From: Haloarcula halophila
Lineage (GTDB): Archaea > Halobacteriota > Halobacteria > Halobacteriales > Haloarculaceae
Length of the DNA stretch: 64,000 bases
Direction of reading: 5' to 3'
NCBI RefSeq assembly: GCF_029278565.1
Contig: NZ_CP119559.1
Span: 1,488,001-1,552,000 of the forward strand
Part shown: in pieces, positions 28,431 to 36,979 of the stretch
Numbering within the stretch: position 1 is the first letter of the stretch
Layout: each line of letters begins with the position of its first letter
The notes under the pieces: model-generated
Databases searched by the model: none
Seen by the model: the letters and a program-made list of their open reading frames with translations, nothing else
Told to the model about the DNA's origin: nothing
Program-made: the position numbers and the translations under genes

Positions 28431-29389
28431 ATGGTCACAGGCGGCCCCGTCGTCCAACTCGGTGTCATCGTCGGCTCCGTGCTCGGCCTCTGGGTCGGCG
28501 CACGGCTCCTGGTAGACGCCGTCGTGCGTCTCGCCCGCCGCTTTGGCCTCTCGGACCTCACTATCGGGCTGACGATCGTCGCGGCCGGCACCTCGACGCC
28601 GGAGCTTGCCGTCTCGGTCGACAGCGCATTGAAGGGGCTGGGCGACATCGCCGTCGCGAACGTCCTCGGGTCGAACATCTACAACCTGGCGTTCATCCTC
28701 GGGATCGTCTCGCTGATACGGGTCCTGCCAGTCACCGAGGGGCTCGTCCGGCGGGACGGCGTCGCCCTGCTGGCGAGTGTCGGCCTCGGCGGTGTCGTCC
28801 TGCTCGACGGCGCTGTGACGCGGATCGAGGGGGCCGTCCTGCTGGGCTCGTTTCTGGCGTACACGGCGTATCTCCTCCGGACCACGGGCGGGACCGAATC
28901 GGCGTCTGCGGACGCCGTGACGCGAGGGGTCACCGAACGGGTGTCGTTCCGCGGCCGGGACGCCCTGTTGTGGTCGCCGGACTGGCGATCATCCTGGTGA
29001 GTGGGGACTACATGGTGCTGGCGGCGTCGGCGCTGGCCCGCGGCGCCGGGATCTCCGAGTGGGTCATCGGCGGCACGATCGTCGCGGCCGGCACCTCGAC
29101 CCCGGAGTTCGCCGTCTCGCTGGTGGCGATCAGACGTGGGAGCCTCGGCGTCTCCATCGGGAACGTCGTCGGTAGCAACATCTACAACAGCACGGGTATC
29201 GTCGGCGTGGCGGCGCTCGTCCGCCCGCTGACGGTCAGCGGGACGGCGGCGGAGACGCTGCTGTGGCTGGGGGTCGTCTCGGTCGCCATGGTCACGGCGC
29301 TGTGGACCGGGCGCGTGCTGTCCCGACTGGAGGGGGCGCTGTTCGCGGCCTCGGAGATGGTTCGGTGGGCGCTCGGACTGCTCGGGTAG
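28431..29389 (+). pseudogene. Na+/Ca2+ exchanger (CaCA family) interrupted by a frameshift
   Basis: Two halves of one CaCA antiporter lie in different frames. The first frame (28431-29000) encodes the N-terminal half with alpha-repeat 1 (GTSTPELAVSVDSALKG and VLGSNIYN). The second frame, read from about 28970 to 29389, encodes alpha-repeat 2 (GTSTPEFAVSL and VVGSNIYNSTG) and the last helices. The switch near 28970 is of the kind produced by loss of one base; with one base restored the product would be about 319 residues, normal for the family. No slippery heptamer is visible at the switch, so programmed frameshifting is unlikely. It may be a recent pseudogene or a sequencing error. Confidence 0.8.
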
Positions 29390-30388
29390 TCACTCCTCGT
29401 CGAAGGGGAGTTCGAGTTCGTAGTCGACGGCCTCGACGGCGGCGTCGAGGACGCCCTCGACGTTGTCGGCTTCGGTGACGCTCATGTAGTGGTCGGCCTC
29501 GACGTCCGTCGAGAGGTCGCTCTTGTTGGCGATCGTCAGGACCGGCACGTCGAAGCGCTCGGCGATGGCGTCACGGAGTTCGAGTTGCTGGGAGAGGGGG
29601 TACCCACAGTTGCCCGTCGGGTCCAGCAGGACCAGGACGGCGTCGGCGGCGTGTTCGAGCGCGCTGACCGCCTGTGACTCGATCTCGTTTCGCTCCTCCG
29701 GCGGTCGGTCCAGCAGTCCCGGCGTGTCGACCAGTTGGTACCGGATGCGCCCGTCCTCGAAGTGACCGACGCGGATCTGTGTCGTCGTGAAGGGGTAAGC
29801 CGCGATCTCGTTGTCCGCGCGGGTGACGGTGTTGACGAAGGAGGACTTGCCGACGTTGGGGTAGCCGGCGACGACGATGGTCGGCTCGTCGGGTCGGATG
29901 TCGGGGAGGACTTTCAGGGCGTCACGGGCCGTCGAGACGGCCGCGAGATCCTCCTCGACCTGTTCGACGACGTCGGCCATGCGGGCAAACGCCTGCTTGC
30001 GGAGTTTGCGGGCGGTCTCCTTGTCGCCGCGGACGAGACGGCTCTCGTACTCCTGGCGGATCTCCTTTGCTTTCCGGCCGGCCCAGGAGACGCGCGAGAG
30101 GTGCTGTTTCAGGTCGTCGATACCCTGTTGCTGGTCGCTCTCGGCGGAATCGTCGATCACGGCGTCGGCCAGTTCCACGTAGAACGGCTCCAACTCGTCG
30201 ATGGTCGGCCAGGACTGGGCGACGTTCTGGAGGTTGTCCGAGACGATGTTCGAGGCGGTCATCAGCATCGACTGCTGGGCCTCGACGCCCTCCTTGGCGC
30301 CGCCGGCCCGGGTCGCTCGCGAGAACGCCTTGTCCAGTATCTCCTCGGACGTCGGCGTCGTCGGTAGATTCTCGAAGGGATGGCTCAT
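29390..30388 (-). CDS. Nog1/Obg-like GTPase
   Basis: A 332-residue NOG1-type GTPase. A helical N-terminal domain of about 160 residues precedes the G domain: G1 AGYPNVGKSSFVN, G3 DTPGLLDRPPEE, and G4 NKSD. The N-terminal part (YVELADAVIDDSAESDQQQ and SWAGRKAKEIRQEY) is NOG1-specific. The eukaryotic homologue works in 60S ribosome biogenesis; a ribosome-assembly role is likely in Archaea. The ATG of MSHPFENLP was chosen because earlier in-frame codons lie in the divergent promoter region. The stop is immediately beside the exchanger stop, convergent. Confidence 0.92.
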   Translation of the reverse strand: MSHPFENLPTTPTSEEILDKAFSRATRAGGAKEGVEAQQSMLMTASNIVSDNLQNVAQSWPTIDELEPFYVELADAVIDDSAESDQQQGIDDLKQHLSRVSWAGRKAKEIRQEYESRLVRGDKETARKLRKQAFARMADVVEQVEEDLAAVSTARDALKVLPDIRPDEPTIVVAGYPNVGKSSFVNTVTRADNEIAAYPFTTTQIRVGHFEDGRIRYQLVDTPGLLDRPPEERNEIESQAVSALEHAADAVLVLLDPTGNCGYPLSQQLELRDAIAERFDVPVLTIANKSDLSTDVEADHYMSVTEADNVEGVLDAAVEAVDYELELPFDEE

Positions 30389-30509
30389 TGACACGGTGTA
30401 GACGGCGACGGGGTAAAAGGTCGTCCAATCGGCGATTGGCGTGTGTACAGTCGCCACAGCGGCCCGCTTTCGGCCGACCGCTTTTGTCGCTCGCGCCGTG
30501 ACTACCGGT

Positions 30510-30830
30510 ATGGCACACATCGACGCCGGCGAACTCCTGCCAAACGAGCACGTCCAGCAGATGGCCGCCGCGGGCCGAGTCACACAACTACACCGCGGGC
30601 ACGCCTACGCAGAGGCGGGCGATACCTTCGAGATCGACGGGCAACGGTTCGAGGTGACCGACGTGACCCGGCGAACGCTCGGCGATCTGACCGACGAGGA
30701 CGCCCGCCGCGAAGGGTCTGAGGACCTGGATGCCTACCGCCAGCGGCTCGAACGCGTCCACGACTCCTTCGAGTGGGACGACGACAGCGAGGTCGTCCGC
30801 CACCGGTTCGAAGCCGTCGACGGCGAGTGA
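30510..30830 (+). CDS. ASCH/PUA-like domain protein
   Basis: A 106-residue protein resembling ASCH domains: the N-terminus has a GR-rich strand (AGRVTQLHRGHAYAEAGDTF), then RFEVTDVTRRTLGDLTDEDA with REGSEDLDAYRQRLE, the common ASCH pattern of a beta strand and a helix after Leu-x-Asp-Leu-Thr. ASCH proteins are thought to bind RNA. Assignment is from pattern only. It is divergent from the Nog1-like gene and convergent with hisE (2-nt gap). Confidence 0.72.
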   Translation: MAHIDAGELLPNEHVQQMAAAGRVTQLHRGHAYAEAGDTFEIDGQRFEVTDVTRRTLGDLTDEDARREGSEDLDAYRQRLERVHDSFEWDDDSEVVRHRFEAVDGE

Positions 30831-30832
30831 GG

Positions 30833-31129
30833 CTACCGTCGCGTTTCCAGTTCGTCCAGCAGGTCCTCGACGTCCATCTCCTTCATCGACAGCAGGACGA
30901 GCATGTGGTAGACGATATCCGCGGCTTCGTGGGCGATCTCCTCACGGTCGTCGTCTTTGGCTGCCAAAACGAGTTCCGTCGTCTCCTCGCCGAGTTTCTC
31001 TAAGACGGCGTTTTCTCCTTTCTCGTGGGTGAACAGCGAGGCAGTGTAGGAGTCCTCGGGGAGAGTCTCCTTGCGGTCCTCGATGACCTCGAACAGCTCC
31101 CGGACGATGTCGGCGTCGCTGTCGCGCAT
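30833..31129 (-). CDS. hisE: Phosphoribosyl-ATP pyrophosphatase
   Basis: A 98-residue MazG-like all-alpha enzyme of histidine synthesis, hydrolysing PR-ATP to PR-AMP. The sequence shows the HisE signature SYTASLFTHEKGENAVLEKL and EETTELVLAAKDDD with HEAADIVYHMLVLLS, which carries the metal-binding Glu and Asp residues. HisI is not fused and not nearby, so the two functions are separate. It lies 36 nt upstream of the end of pdxT, so the two may be cotranscribed, but they serve different pathways. Confidence 0.95.
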   Translation of the reverse strand: MRDSDADIVRELFEVIEDRKETLPEDSYTASLFTHEKGENAVLEKLGEETTELVLAAKDDDREEIAHEAADIVYHMLVLLSMKEMDVEDLLDELETRR

Positions 31130-31165
31130 ACCGGCTCGTCGACGGGCGAGCGTTTCAACCCGTCG

Positions 31166-31750
31166 CTACGCCTCGAAGAAGACCAGATCGTGGAGCCGGG
31201 AGTCCGCGGTCAGCTCCGGGTGGAAGGAAGTCCCGACGACGGGACCGTCACGGACCGCAACCGCCTGATCGTCCCAGGTCGCCAGGACCTCCACGTCGTC
31301 GCCGACGTAGTCGATCAGCGGCGCCCGGATGAACACCGCCGGGAACGGTTCGTCCAGCCCCGAGACGTCGAGGGCGGCCTCGAAACTGTCTTTCTGTCGG
31401 CCGAAGGCGTTGCGCTCGACGGTGACGTCGACGAGGTTCAGCGTGTCCACGCGGTCGTCGTGGGCGTCGCTGGCGGCGACGATGAGCCCGGCACAGGTCG
31501 CGAGCACGGGTTTTCCGGCCGCGACGTGGGTCTGGATCTCCTCGTCGAGACCGATGCGGTGGATGTGTCGTGAGATCGTCGTGGATTCGCCACCCGGCAT
31601 GAGCAAGACGTCACAGTCGGGGACGAGCCCGGCCTCGCGGATCTCGACGACCTCGGCAGTCTCGTCGTGGGCCGCGGCGGCCCGTTCGATCGCCGCCGCG
31701 TGTTCCGAGACGTCGCCCTGGACAGCGAGTACACCCGCCCGAAGAGTCAT
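31166..31750 (-). CDS. pdxT: Pyridoxal 5'-phosphate synthase glutaminase subunit
   Basis: Class-I glutamine amidotransferase of 194 residues supplying ammonia to PdxS in de novo PLP synthesis. Characteristic motifs are AGVLAVQGDVSEHA at the start, LMPGGESTT, the nucleophile Cys in LATCAGLIV, and the C-terminal TSFHPELT with the catalytic His. The triad is complete. pdxS is not in the window. The start at MTLRAGVLA is preferred over an in-frame codon 9 residues earlier. Confidence 0.94.
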   Translation of the reverse strand: MTLRAGVLAVQGDVSEHAAAIERAAAAHDETAEVVEIREAGLVPDCDVLLMPGGESTTISRHIHRIGLDEEIQTHVAAGKPVLATCAGLIVAASDAHDDRVDTLNLVDVTVERNAFGRQKDSFEAALDVSGLDEPFPAVFIRAPLIDYVGDDVEVLATWDDQAVAVRDGPVVGTSFHPELTADSRLHDLVFFEA

Positions 31751-31838
31751 GTGACACGGTACGGGGGCGGGAGTCAAAACCCCCTCGCCTCGGTGACAGT
31801 GCCAAACCGTTAGGTAGCGGGCGGCCCCTACCCGTGGT

Positions 31839-32873
31839 ATGGCACGGCGACGGCGGGACCCGGTCGAAGCGAACGCGGACCCATCCGAAGACCTCTACGA
31901 GATCGCGGACTGGGAGCCCCGCTCCGTTCTCGACCGGTTCGCCCACTGGCTCTACTACGTCTCCCTGCGGGCGATCCGGTGGCTGACGGTCCTGCTCGCG
32001 ATCCTCATCCTCGGTCTCCAGATCCTGTTCGGGAGCCTGGGCGCGATCGGCGATCAGCCGGTCGTCGCCGGGATGGCGCTGCTGTCGGCGGTCCCCGCGC
32101 TGGCGCTTGCCGCCTACATCTGGTACGCGGACGTGACGACCCAGGAACCGCTGACACTGCTCGTCGGGACCTTCCTGTTGGGTGTGCTGTTCGCGGGGTT
32201 TGCGGGCTTCCTCAACGTCTTCATCGGCGTCCCGGTCCAGGCGATCGGGTCTGGGTTCGGGCTGTTTCCCCCGGCCGGCCAGTTCTTCTTCTTCTTCCTG
32301 GTCGTCGGTCCCGTCGAAGAAAGCGTGAAACTGCTGGCCGTGCGCCTCTATGCGTTCCGTGACGACCGGTTCGACGCGGTGATCGACGGGGCGGTCTACG
32401 GCGCCGCGGCGGGACTGGGCTTTGCGACCATCGAGAACGCCTTGTATATCTCTCAGAACACCGAGATCGTCGGCGGGACGTTCCGGGCGATCGGGGAGAG
32501 CAGCGGAATCACCGCGATCCGGGCACTGGCCGGTCCGGGCCACGTCATCTACTCGGCGTTCGCCGGCTACTACCTCGGTCTAGCGAAATTCAACCCGAGA
32601 GAGGCCGGCCCGATCGTCCTCAAGGGGTTGCTCATCGCCTCGATCATCCACGCGATGTACAACACGCTGGCCAGCCCGGTGACGTTCATCATCTCGGAGG
32701 TGTACAACGTCGACTATCTCGTCGCCTTCTTCGGGTTCGTCGTCGTCTACGACTCGGTGTTCGGGTTCGTCCTGGTACGGAAACTGCGGGCGTACCGACA
32801 GGCGTACTCGCGGGCCCACGAGACCGACGACGGGCCACAGTATCGAGCCGAAGAGACCGAGTTCGAGTCCTAA
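31839..32873 (+). CDS. PrsW-like intramembrane metalloprotease
   Basis: A 344-residue membrane protein with a soluble N-terminus of about 30 residues and eight or so membrane helices. PrsW motifs are the EE pair in VGPVEESVKLLAVRLY near residue 160, the central YGAAAGLGFATIENALY, and His residues in GPGHVIYSAFAGYYLG and ASIIHAMYNTL. All candidate zinc ligands are kept. In Bacillus, PrsW cleaves an anti-sigma factor; no such target exists in Archaea, so its substrate is open. Its stop overlaps that of the convergent ribE by 4 bp. Confidence 0.87.
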   Translation: MARRRRDPVEANADPSEDLYEIADWEPRSVLDRFAHWLYYVSLRAIRWLTVLLAILILGLQILFGSLGAIGDQPVVAGMALLSAVPALALAAYIWYADVTTQEPLTLLVGTFLLGVLFAGFAGFLNVFIGVPVQAIGSGFGLFPPAGQFFFFFLVVGPVEESVKLLAVRLYAFRDDRFDAVIDGAVYGAAAGLGFATIENALYISQNTEIVGGTFRAIGESSGITAIRALAGPGHVIYSAFAGYYLGLAKFNPREAGPIVLKGLLIASIIHAMYNTLASPVTFIISEVYNVDYLVAFFGFVVVYDSVFGFVLVRKLRAYRQAYSRAHETDDGPQYRAEETEFES

Positions 32874-33445
32874 CAGAGCTGTTCGACGTACTTGGCGACG
32901 ACGTCGACCTCTAGGTGGACCGGGTCGCCGACCGACTTCTCCGAGAGCGTCGTCTCGTCGTAGGTCGTCGGGATGATCGCGACGTCGAAGTGCTCGTCGT
33001 TGCGGGCGGCGACGGTGAGGCTGATGCCGTCGACGGTGATCGATCCCTTCTCGACGAGGTAGTCCCGCTGGGCGTCGGGCAGCGAGAAGGAGAACGTCCA
33101 GTCCTCACCCTCCTGGTCGATGCCGACGACCTCGGCAGTGGCGTCGACGTGACCCTGGACGATGTGGCCGTCGAACCGGCCGTCGGCGGGCATCGCTCGT
33201 TCGAGGTTGAGCCGGTCGCCCGCCCGGATCTCGTCGAGGAACGTCCGGGCGAGCGTCTCCTGGGCGAGGAACACCTCGAACCAACCCTCGCCGAACGCCT
33301 CGACGGTGAGACAGGCGCCGCTGACGCTGATCGACTGGCCGTGGTCCAGTTCCGAGAACGGGGCGTCGATCCGGAGCCGACGGCCGCCCTCGTCGTCTTC
33401 GACTGCGAGTACTTCGCCGGTCGACTCGACGATACCGGTGAACAT
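32870..33445 (-). CDS. ribE: Riboflavin synthase alpha subunit
   Basis: A 191-residue bacterial-type riboflavin synthase, converting two lumazine molecules to riboflavin. Two lumazine-binding repeats are visible: MFTGIVESTGEV with SVSGACLTVE in the first, and GHIVQGHVDATAEV with ITVDGISLTVAA in the second. This type, not the archaeal RibC type, is usual in haloarchaea and reflects an old gene transfer from Bacteria. The C-terminus (VDVVAKYVEQLC) is standard. It has its own promoter region upstream and converges with the PrsW-like gene. Confidence 0.94.
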   Translation of the reverse strand: MFTGIVESTGEVLAVEDDEGGRRLRIDAPFSELDHGQSISVSGACLTVEAFGEGWFEVFLAQETLARTFLDEIRAGDRLNLERAMPADGRFDGHIVQGHVDATAEVVGIDQEGEDWTFSFSLPDAQRDYLVEKGSITVDGISLTVAARNDEHFDVAIIPTTYDETTLSEKSVGDPVHLEVDVVAKYVEQLC

Positions 33446-33570
33446 ACCCCCTGTAGGTCCGAGTGCGCAGAAAGCCCTTCGCTTCCGTGTCCGCGAGCGT
33501 CGACTACTCCCTACGGTCCGATGAACGTATACTCGAATCCGAGTTAGTTTTATTCACGATTGATCACAAA

Positions 33571-33580
33571 GGATATAATC
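33571..33580 (+). promoter_or_regulatory. Box A of the 53-residue gene
   Basis: GGATATAATC lies about 26 nt before the ATG at 33602, spacing that fits a leaderless transcript. It is the best support that the small downstream frame is a gene. Confidence 0.5.
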
Positions 33581-33601
33581 GAGACGGTGATACCAGTGGG
33601 T

Positions 33602-33763
33602 ATGTCACCGAAGGGTACGGCCGACGCCCGCGACGACGACAGCGACTGGACAGCGCGGCACGCACGGCTCCGATCCCGGGAGCGACGCCCCTCCGTCGCC
33701 GACGCCGACGAGGACGAGGACGCGTGGGAACTGCGCCACGCGGAGACGAAACGCAACGCCTGA
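33602..33763 (+). CDS. Small acidic protein (53 aa)
   Basis: A 53-residue highly charged protein (MSPKGTADARDDDSDWTA at the start; DADEDEDAWELRHAETKRNA at the end) with no hydrophobic core and probably no stable fold on its own. No domain recognised. A TATA box at leaderless distance supports expression. It is convergent with pgk with a 10-nt gap. It could also be spurious, since short GC-rich frames are common here. Confidence 0.5.
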   Translation: MSPKGTADARDDDSDWTARHARLRSRERRPSVADADEDEDAWELRHAETKRNA

Positions 33764-33773
33764 AAAGCCGTTC

Positions 33774-34976
33774 TCAGCGCTTGAGGACTTCGACGCCGAC
33801 GAGTTTCGCGCCGGTGAGCGCGCGGATGTAGGCCCCGCCCGCGATCGAGACGTGCCCGAACTCGTCTTCCGACATGCCGTACATCTCGATGGCACGGGAG
33901 GTGTCGCCGCCCCCGACCACGGAGAAGCAGTCGGTGTCGGCGATGGCTTCCAGCACGCCGGCCGTGCCGACGGAGAACCGTTCGTCCTCGAACATCCCGA
34001 GCGCACCCTTCACGAAGACCGCCTCGGAGTCGCGGATGATCGGGGAGTACTCCATGACCGTCTCCGAACCCACGTCGAGATACGAGACCGTCTTCTCCTC
34101 GATGTCGTCGACGGCCTGTTCGGCGCGGTCACCGTCGTCCTCGTAGGCCAGGTCCACGGCCAGCGTGATCTGGTCGCCGTGGTCGTCAAGCATCGTCTCG
34201 ATCTTCCCGCTGTTTGCCTCCCACTGCTCGTCGTAGAGGTTCGCGTCGTCGATGTCGTAGCCGACGGGGTGGCCCGCCGCACGGAGGAACAGTTCGCCGG
34301 CGATCCCGCCCAGCAGGAAGTCGTCGACCTTCTCGTCGAGGTGGGTCATCACGTCGATGACGTCGGTGGCCTTGGTGCCGCCGACGACCATCGTCACCTG
34401 GCCGTCGAACTCCTTCTCTGCGATGGCGGTGTTGGCCTCGTACTCGGTCTCCATGACCCGGCCGGCGTAGGCGTCCATCACCAGCGGGAACCCCACGAGG
34501 GAGGCGTGCGAGCGGTGGGCCGCCGAGTAGGCGTCGTTGATGTAAGCGTCGAACTCGCCTTTCAGCGTCTGGACGAACTCGGTCTGGGATTTGACCTCGG
34601 AGTCCTCCTCGGGGAGTTCGTCGTCGCACATCCGGGTGTTCTCCAGGACGAGCACGTCACCACCGTCCAGATCGGCGATGTCGTGGATGGCCTGGGGGCC
34701 GTAGGTCTCGTCGACGAAGTCGACGGCCTGGTCGATGTGGGCCGCGAGGATCTCGGCGTGCTGTTCGAGCGAGACGAAATCGTCACGGCCGGGGCGGCCC
34801 TGGTGGGCCATGACCGCGATCTCGAACTCCCGGTCGACCAGTTCGCGGATCGTCTCGGCGTGGCGGTCGAACCGGCGGTTGTCCTGTACCTCGCCGTCCT
34901 CGACCGGCGAGTTGAGGTCGAGGCGGACGAGGACGCGCTGGCCGTCCTCGAGGTCGTCGAGCGTCTGGAACGTCAT
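33774..34976 (-). CDS. pgk: Phosphoglycerate kinase
   Basis: Glycolytic/gluconeogenic enzyme of 400 residues interconverting 1,3-bisphosphoglycerate and 3-phosphoglycerate. Landmarks are RVLVRLDLNSPVEDG near the N-terminus, the basic patch HQGRPGRDDFVSLEQHA, the hinge region VVGGTKATDVIDVM, and the C-terminal FSVVGGGDTSRAIEMYG nucleotide loop. The usual GGAK is GGTK here, seen in other haloarchaeal PGKs as far as I recall. It follows gap on the same strand after 241 nt and has its own AT-rich box (ACTAAAC) about 30 nt upstream. Confidence 0.96.
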   Translation of the reverse strand: MTFQTLDDLEDGQRVLVRLDLNSPVEDGEVQDNRRFDRHAETIRELVDREFEIAVMAHQGRPGRDDFVSLEQHAEILAAHIDQAVDFVDETYGPQAIHDIADLDGGDVLVLENTRMCDDELPEEDSEVKSQTEFVQTLKGEFDAYINDAYSAAHRSHASLVGFPLVMDAYAGRVMETEYEANTAIAEKEFDGQVTMVVGGTKATDVIDVMTHLDEKVDDFLLGGIAGELFLRAAGHPVGYDIDDANLYDEQWEANSGKIETMLDDHGDQITLAVDLAYEDDGDRAEQAVDDIEEKTVSYLDVGSETVMEYSPIIRDSEAVFVKGALGMFEDERFSVGTAGVLEAIADTDCFSVVGGGDTSRAIEMYGMSEDEFGHVSIAGGAYIRALTGAKLVGVEVLKR

Positions 34977-35217
34977 GTCAGAGGGGACGCCGGCCGTGTG
35001 TTTAGTCGTTTCCGAGTCGGGCCGGCGCGTGGCGAACCAGAGCCGAACGGGGAGGACCGACCTGCGACCGGACAACCGGGCGGCGGAGTCGGTCTCGACC
35101 GCCGGTGGTCTCCCGACGCACGCAGCCGTCCCCTCGTGGCAGGTTCCTCGGAGTACGTCGGGACCGTCGAAAACGGGTAGAATACGGGACTCAGACGAAA
35201 CGTCGGAGCAGGGCCGG

Positions 35218-36225
35218 TTACGCCTCGGTGATGTACTGCGCCACGTCGAGCATCCGGCACGAGAAGCCGTACTCGTTGTCGTACCAGGTCAGGATCTTCG
35301 TCTGTCCGTTGACGACGTTCGTCGACTCCAGGTCGACCTGCGTCGAGTAGGGGTCGCCGAGGATATCCGTCGAGACGACGTCCTCGTCGGTGACACCCAG
35401 GACACCCTCCAGTTCGCCGGTAGCGGCCTCCTCGAAGGCGGCGTTGACATCAGCCTCGGTCACGTCGTCGTCGAGGTCGACGACGAACTCCGTGATCGAG
35501 CCGTTGGGGACCGGGACGCGGATGGCCATCCCGTCGAGTTTGCCTTCGAGTTCGGGCAGAACCTCGGTAGTCGCCTGTGCGGCGCCCGTCGAGGTCGGGA
35601 TAATGTTCTCGGCGGCCGCGCGGCGGCGCCGGGGCTTACCGTTGGGACCGTCCATCAGGTTCTGGGAGCCGGTGTAGGCGTGGACGGTCGTTAGCTGGCC
35701 GACGTTGATACCGAACTCCTCGTCGAGCACCTTCGCCACGGGGGTGATGGAGTTCGTCGTACAGGAGGCGTTCGAGACGACGTCCTCGCCGTCGTACTCG
35801 TCCTCGTTGACGCCGTAGACGATCTGTTTGACGGGGTCGTCACCTTTCGGCGGTGCCGAGATCAGGACCTTGTCGGCACCCGCTTCGAGGTGCTGACTGG
35901 CGTCTTCCTTGGTGCGGAAGATGCCGGTCGCCTCGAAGGCGACATCGACGTCGAGGTCGTCCCAGGGGAGCTGGGTCGGGTCGGTCTCGTGGAAGACGCC
36001 CGCCTCGAAGTCGGTACCCTCGACCGAGAGAACACCGTCTTCGACGCCTACACCGTCGAGTGTTCCCATAACGGTGTCGTACTGTGCGAAGTAATCGATC
36101 TCGTCGTCGTCCATCACGTCGTTGATCCCGACGATCTCGACGTCGTCGTTCTCCAGCGAAGCACGAAATACGTTCCGGCCGATCCGGCCGAAGCCGTTGA
36201 GGCCGACACGAACTGGGTCGCTCAT
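35218..36225 (-). CDS. gap: Glyceraldehyde-3-phosphate dehydrogenase, type I (bacterial type)
   Basis: A 335-residue NAD(P)-dependent class I GAPDH. The NAD fold begins VRVGLNGFGRIGRNVFRAS; the catalytic Cys is in SNASCTTNSITPVAK with the His in TVHAYTGSQNLMDGP; the C-terminus has TWYDNEYGFSCRMLD. This is the bacterial-like enzyme that haloarchaea obtained by gene transfer and use mainly in sugar breakdown; the archaeal type II enzyme is a different family. pgk lies downstream. The upstream region carries an AT-rich stretch with two CCCGTGT direct repeats, possible regulator sites. Confidence 0.96.
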   Translation of the reverse strand: MSDPVRVGLNGFGRIGRNVFRASLENDDVEIVGINDVMDDDEIDYFAQYDTVMGTLDGVGVEDGVLSVEGTDFEAGVFHETDPTQLPWDDLDVDVAFEATGIFRTKEDASQHLEAGADKVLISAPPKGDDPVKQIVYGVNEDEYDGEDVVSNASCTTNSITPVAKVLDEEFGINVGQLTTVHAYTGSQNLMDGPNGKPRRRRAAAENIIPTSTGAAQATTEVLPELEGKLDGMAIRVPVPNGSITEFVVDLDDDVTEADVNAAFEEAATGELEGVLGVTDEDVVSTDILGDPYSTQVDLESTNVVNGQTKILTWYDNEYGFSCRMLDVAQYITEA

Positions 36226-36436
36226 ACCGCTTAGAATACCTTCGGTTCAGAGTAAAGAGTTTTCGGAGTTGTCGCGGATTATTGTTTGTTTGTGCGCGTT
36301 CCGTACCGAACAGGACCGTATACACGGGACTGTTTCACACGGGAGAGACGACCGTGAGTGAATGTGTTCGATCCACCGTCAAGAACGGACCCCGACAGAA
36401 GGCTTTTGAGACGGACGACCCAACCATCGAGTAGTA

Positions 36437-36820
36437 ATGAGACGCGACGACGACGATCCGTTCGACGAGTTCTTTCGGGAGATAGAGCGGATGATGGACG
36501 AGATGATGGGCGCCGAGGGGGAGGTCCACATCGATCGGGACACGAGTGCGGACGGCGGGAACATCCACGTCGACGTCCACGAGACCGACGAGGAGGTCCG
36601 GGTCGTCGCCGACGTCCCCGGTGTCGAAAAGGAGGCGATCGATCTGAAGTGTGACGGCACGGTGTTGACCATCGACGCCGGCAGTCACGACCGGGAGTAC
36701 CACGAACGGCTCACTCTACCGAGCCGAGTCGACGAGCACTCCGCTTCGGCGACGTACAACAACGGGATCCTCGAAGTCACCTTCGACCGCGAAGAGGACT
36801 CGGCCGACATCGAGCTATAG
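36437..36820 (+). CDS. Hsp20 / alpha-crystallin small heat-shock protein
   Basis: A 127-residue small heat-shock protein. The N-terminal arm (DPFDEFFREIERMMDEMMG) is typical; the alpha-crystallin domain runs from about residue 38 with VRVVADVPGVEKEAIDLKCD and ends with YNNGILEVTFDREED, the GxLxV-type motif (GILEV). The C-terminal I-x-I anchor is present as DIEL only in weak form. It acts as an ATP-independent holdase. Divergent from gap; a CTTTTGAG box lies about 34 nt upstream. A hairpin with a T-run before it follows the stop. Confidence 0.9.
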   Translation: MRRDDDDPFDEFFREIERMMDEMMGAEGEVHIDRDTSADGGNIHVDVHETDEEVRVVADVPGVEKEAIDLKCDGTVLTIDAGSHDREYHERLTLPSRVDEHSASATYNNGILEVTFDREEDSADIEL

Positions 36821-36840
36821 CGACCCACTTTTTACTGCAC

Positions 36841-36862
36841 GGGGTCGCCGATGGCGATCCCC
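36841..36862 (+). terminator. Hairpin after the Hsp20 gene
   Basis: GGGGTCGCC and GGCGATCCCC pair into a stem of about nine base pairs with one G-U wobble and a GAT loop. A T5 tract (ACTTTTTAC) lies a few bases before it, just after the stop codon. Archaeal termination often needs only the T-run; the hairpin may stabilise the 3' end. Confidence 0.45.
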
Positions 36863-36979
36863 TCCCCCCTTGTAACGGGAAAAGGGCCGGACGCTCACTC
36901 CGTTCGCGTCCGCTGAACCGCTTCGATCGGTGGCTGCTTACCGCAGGAGACGCGTTCCGTCGGGTGGGCTACACGCCAC

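Noticed and set aside
28960-28980. Programmed ribosomal frameshift in the exchanger gene
   Set aside because: No slippery heptamer or downstream structure is visible, and exchangers of this family do not use frameshifting.
36226-36436. Sugar-regulator operator (TrmB or GlpR type) before gap
   Set aside because: The CCCGTGT direct repeats do not match the consensus sites I recall for those regulators, so no operator is claimed.
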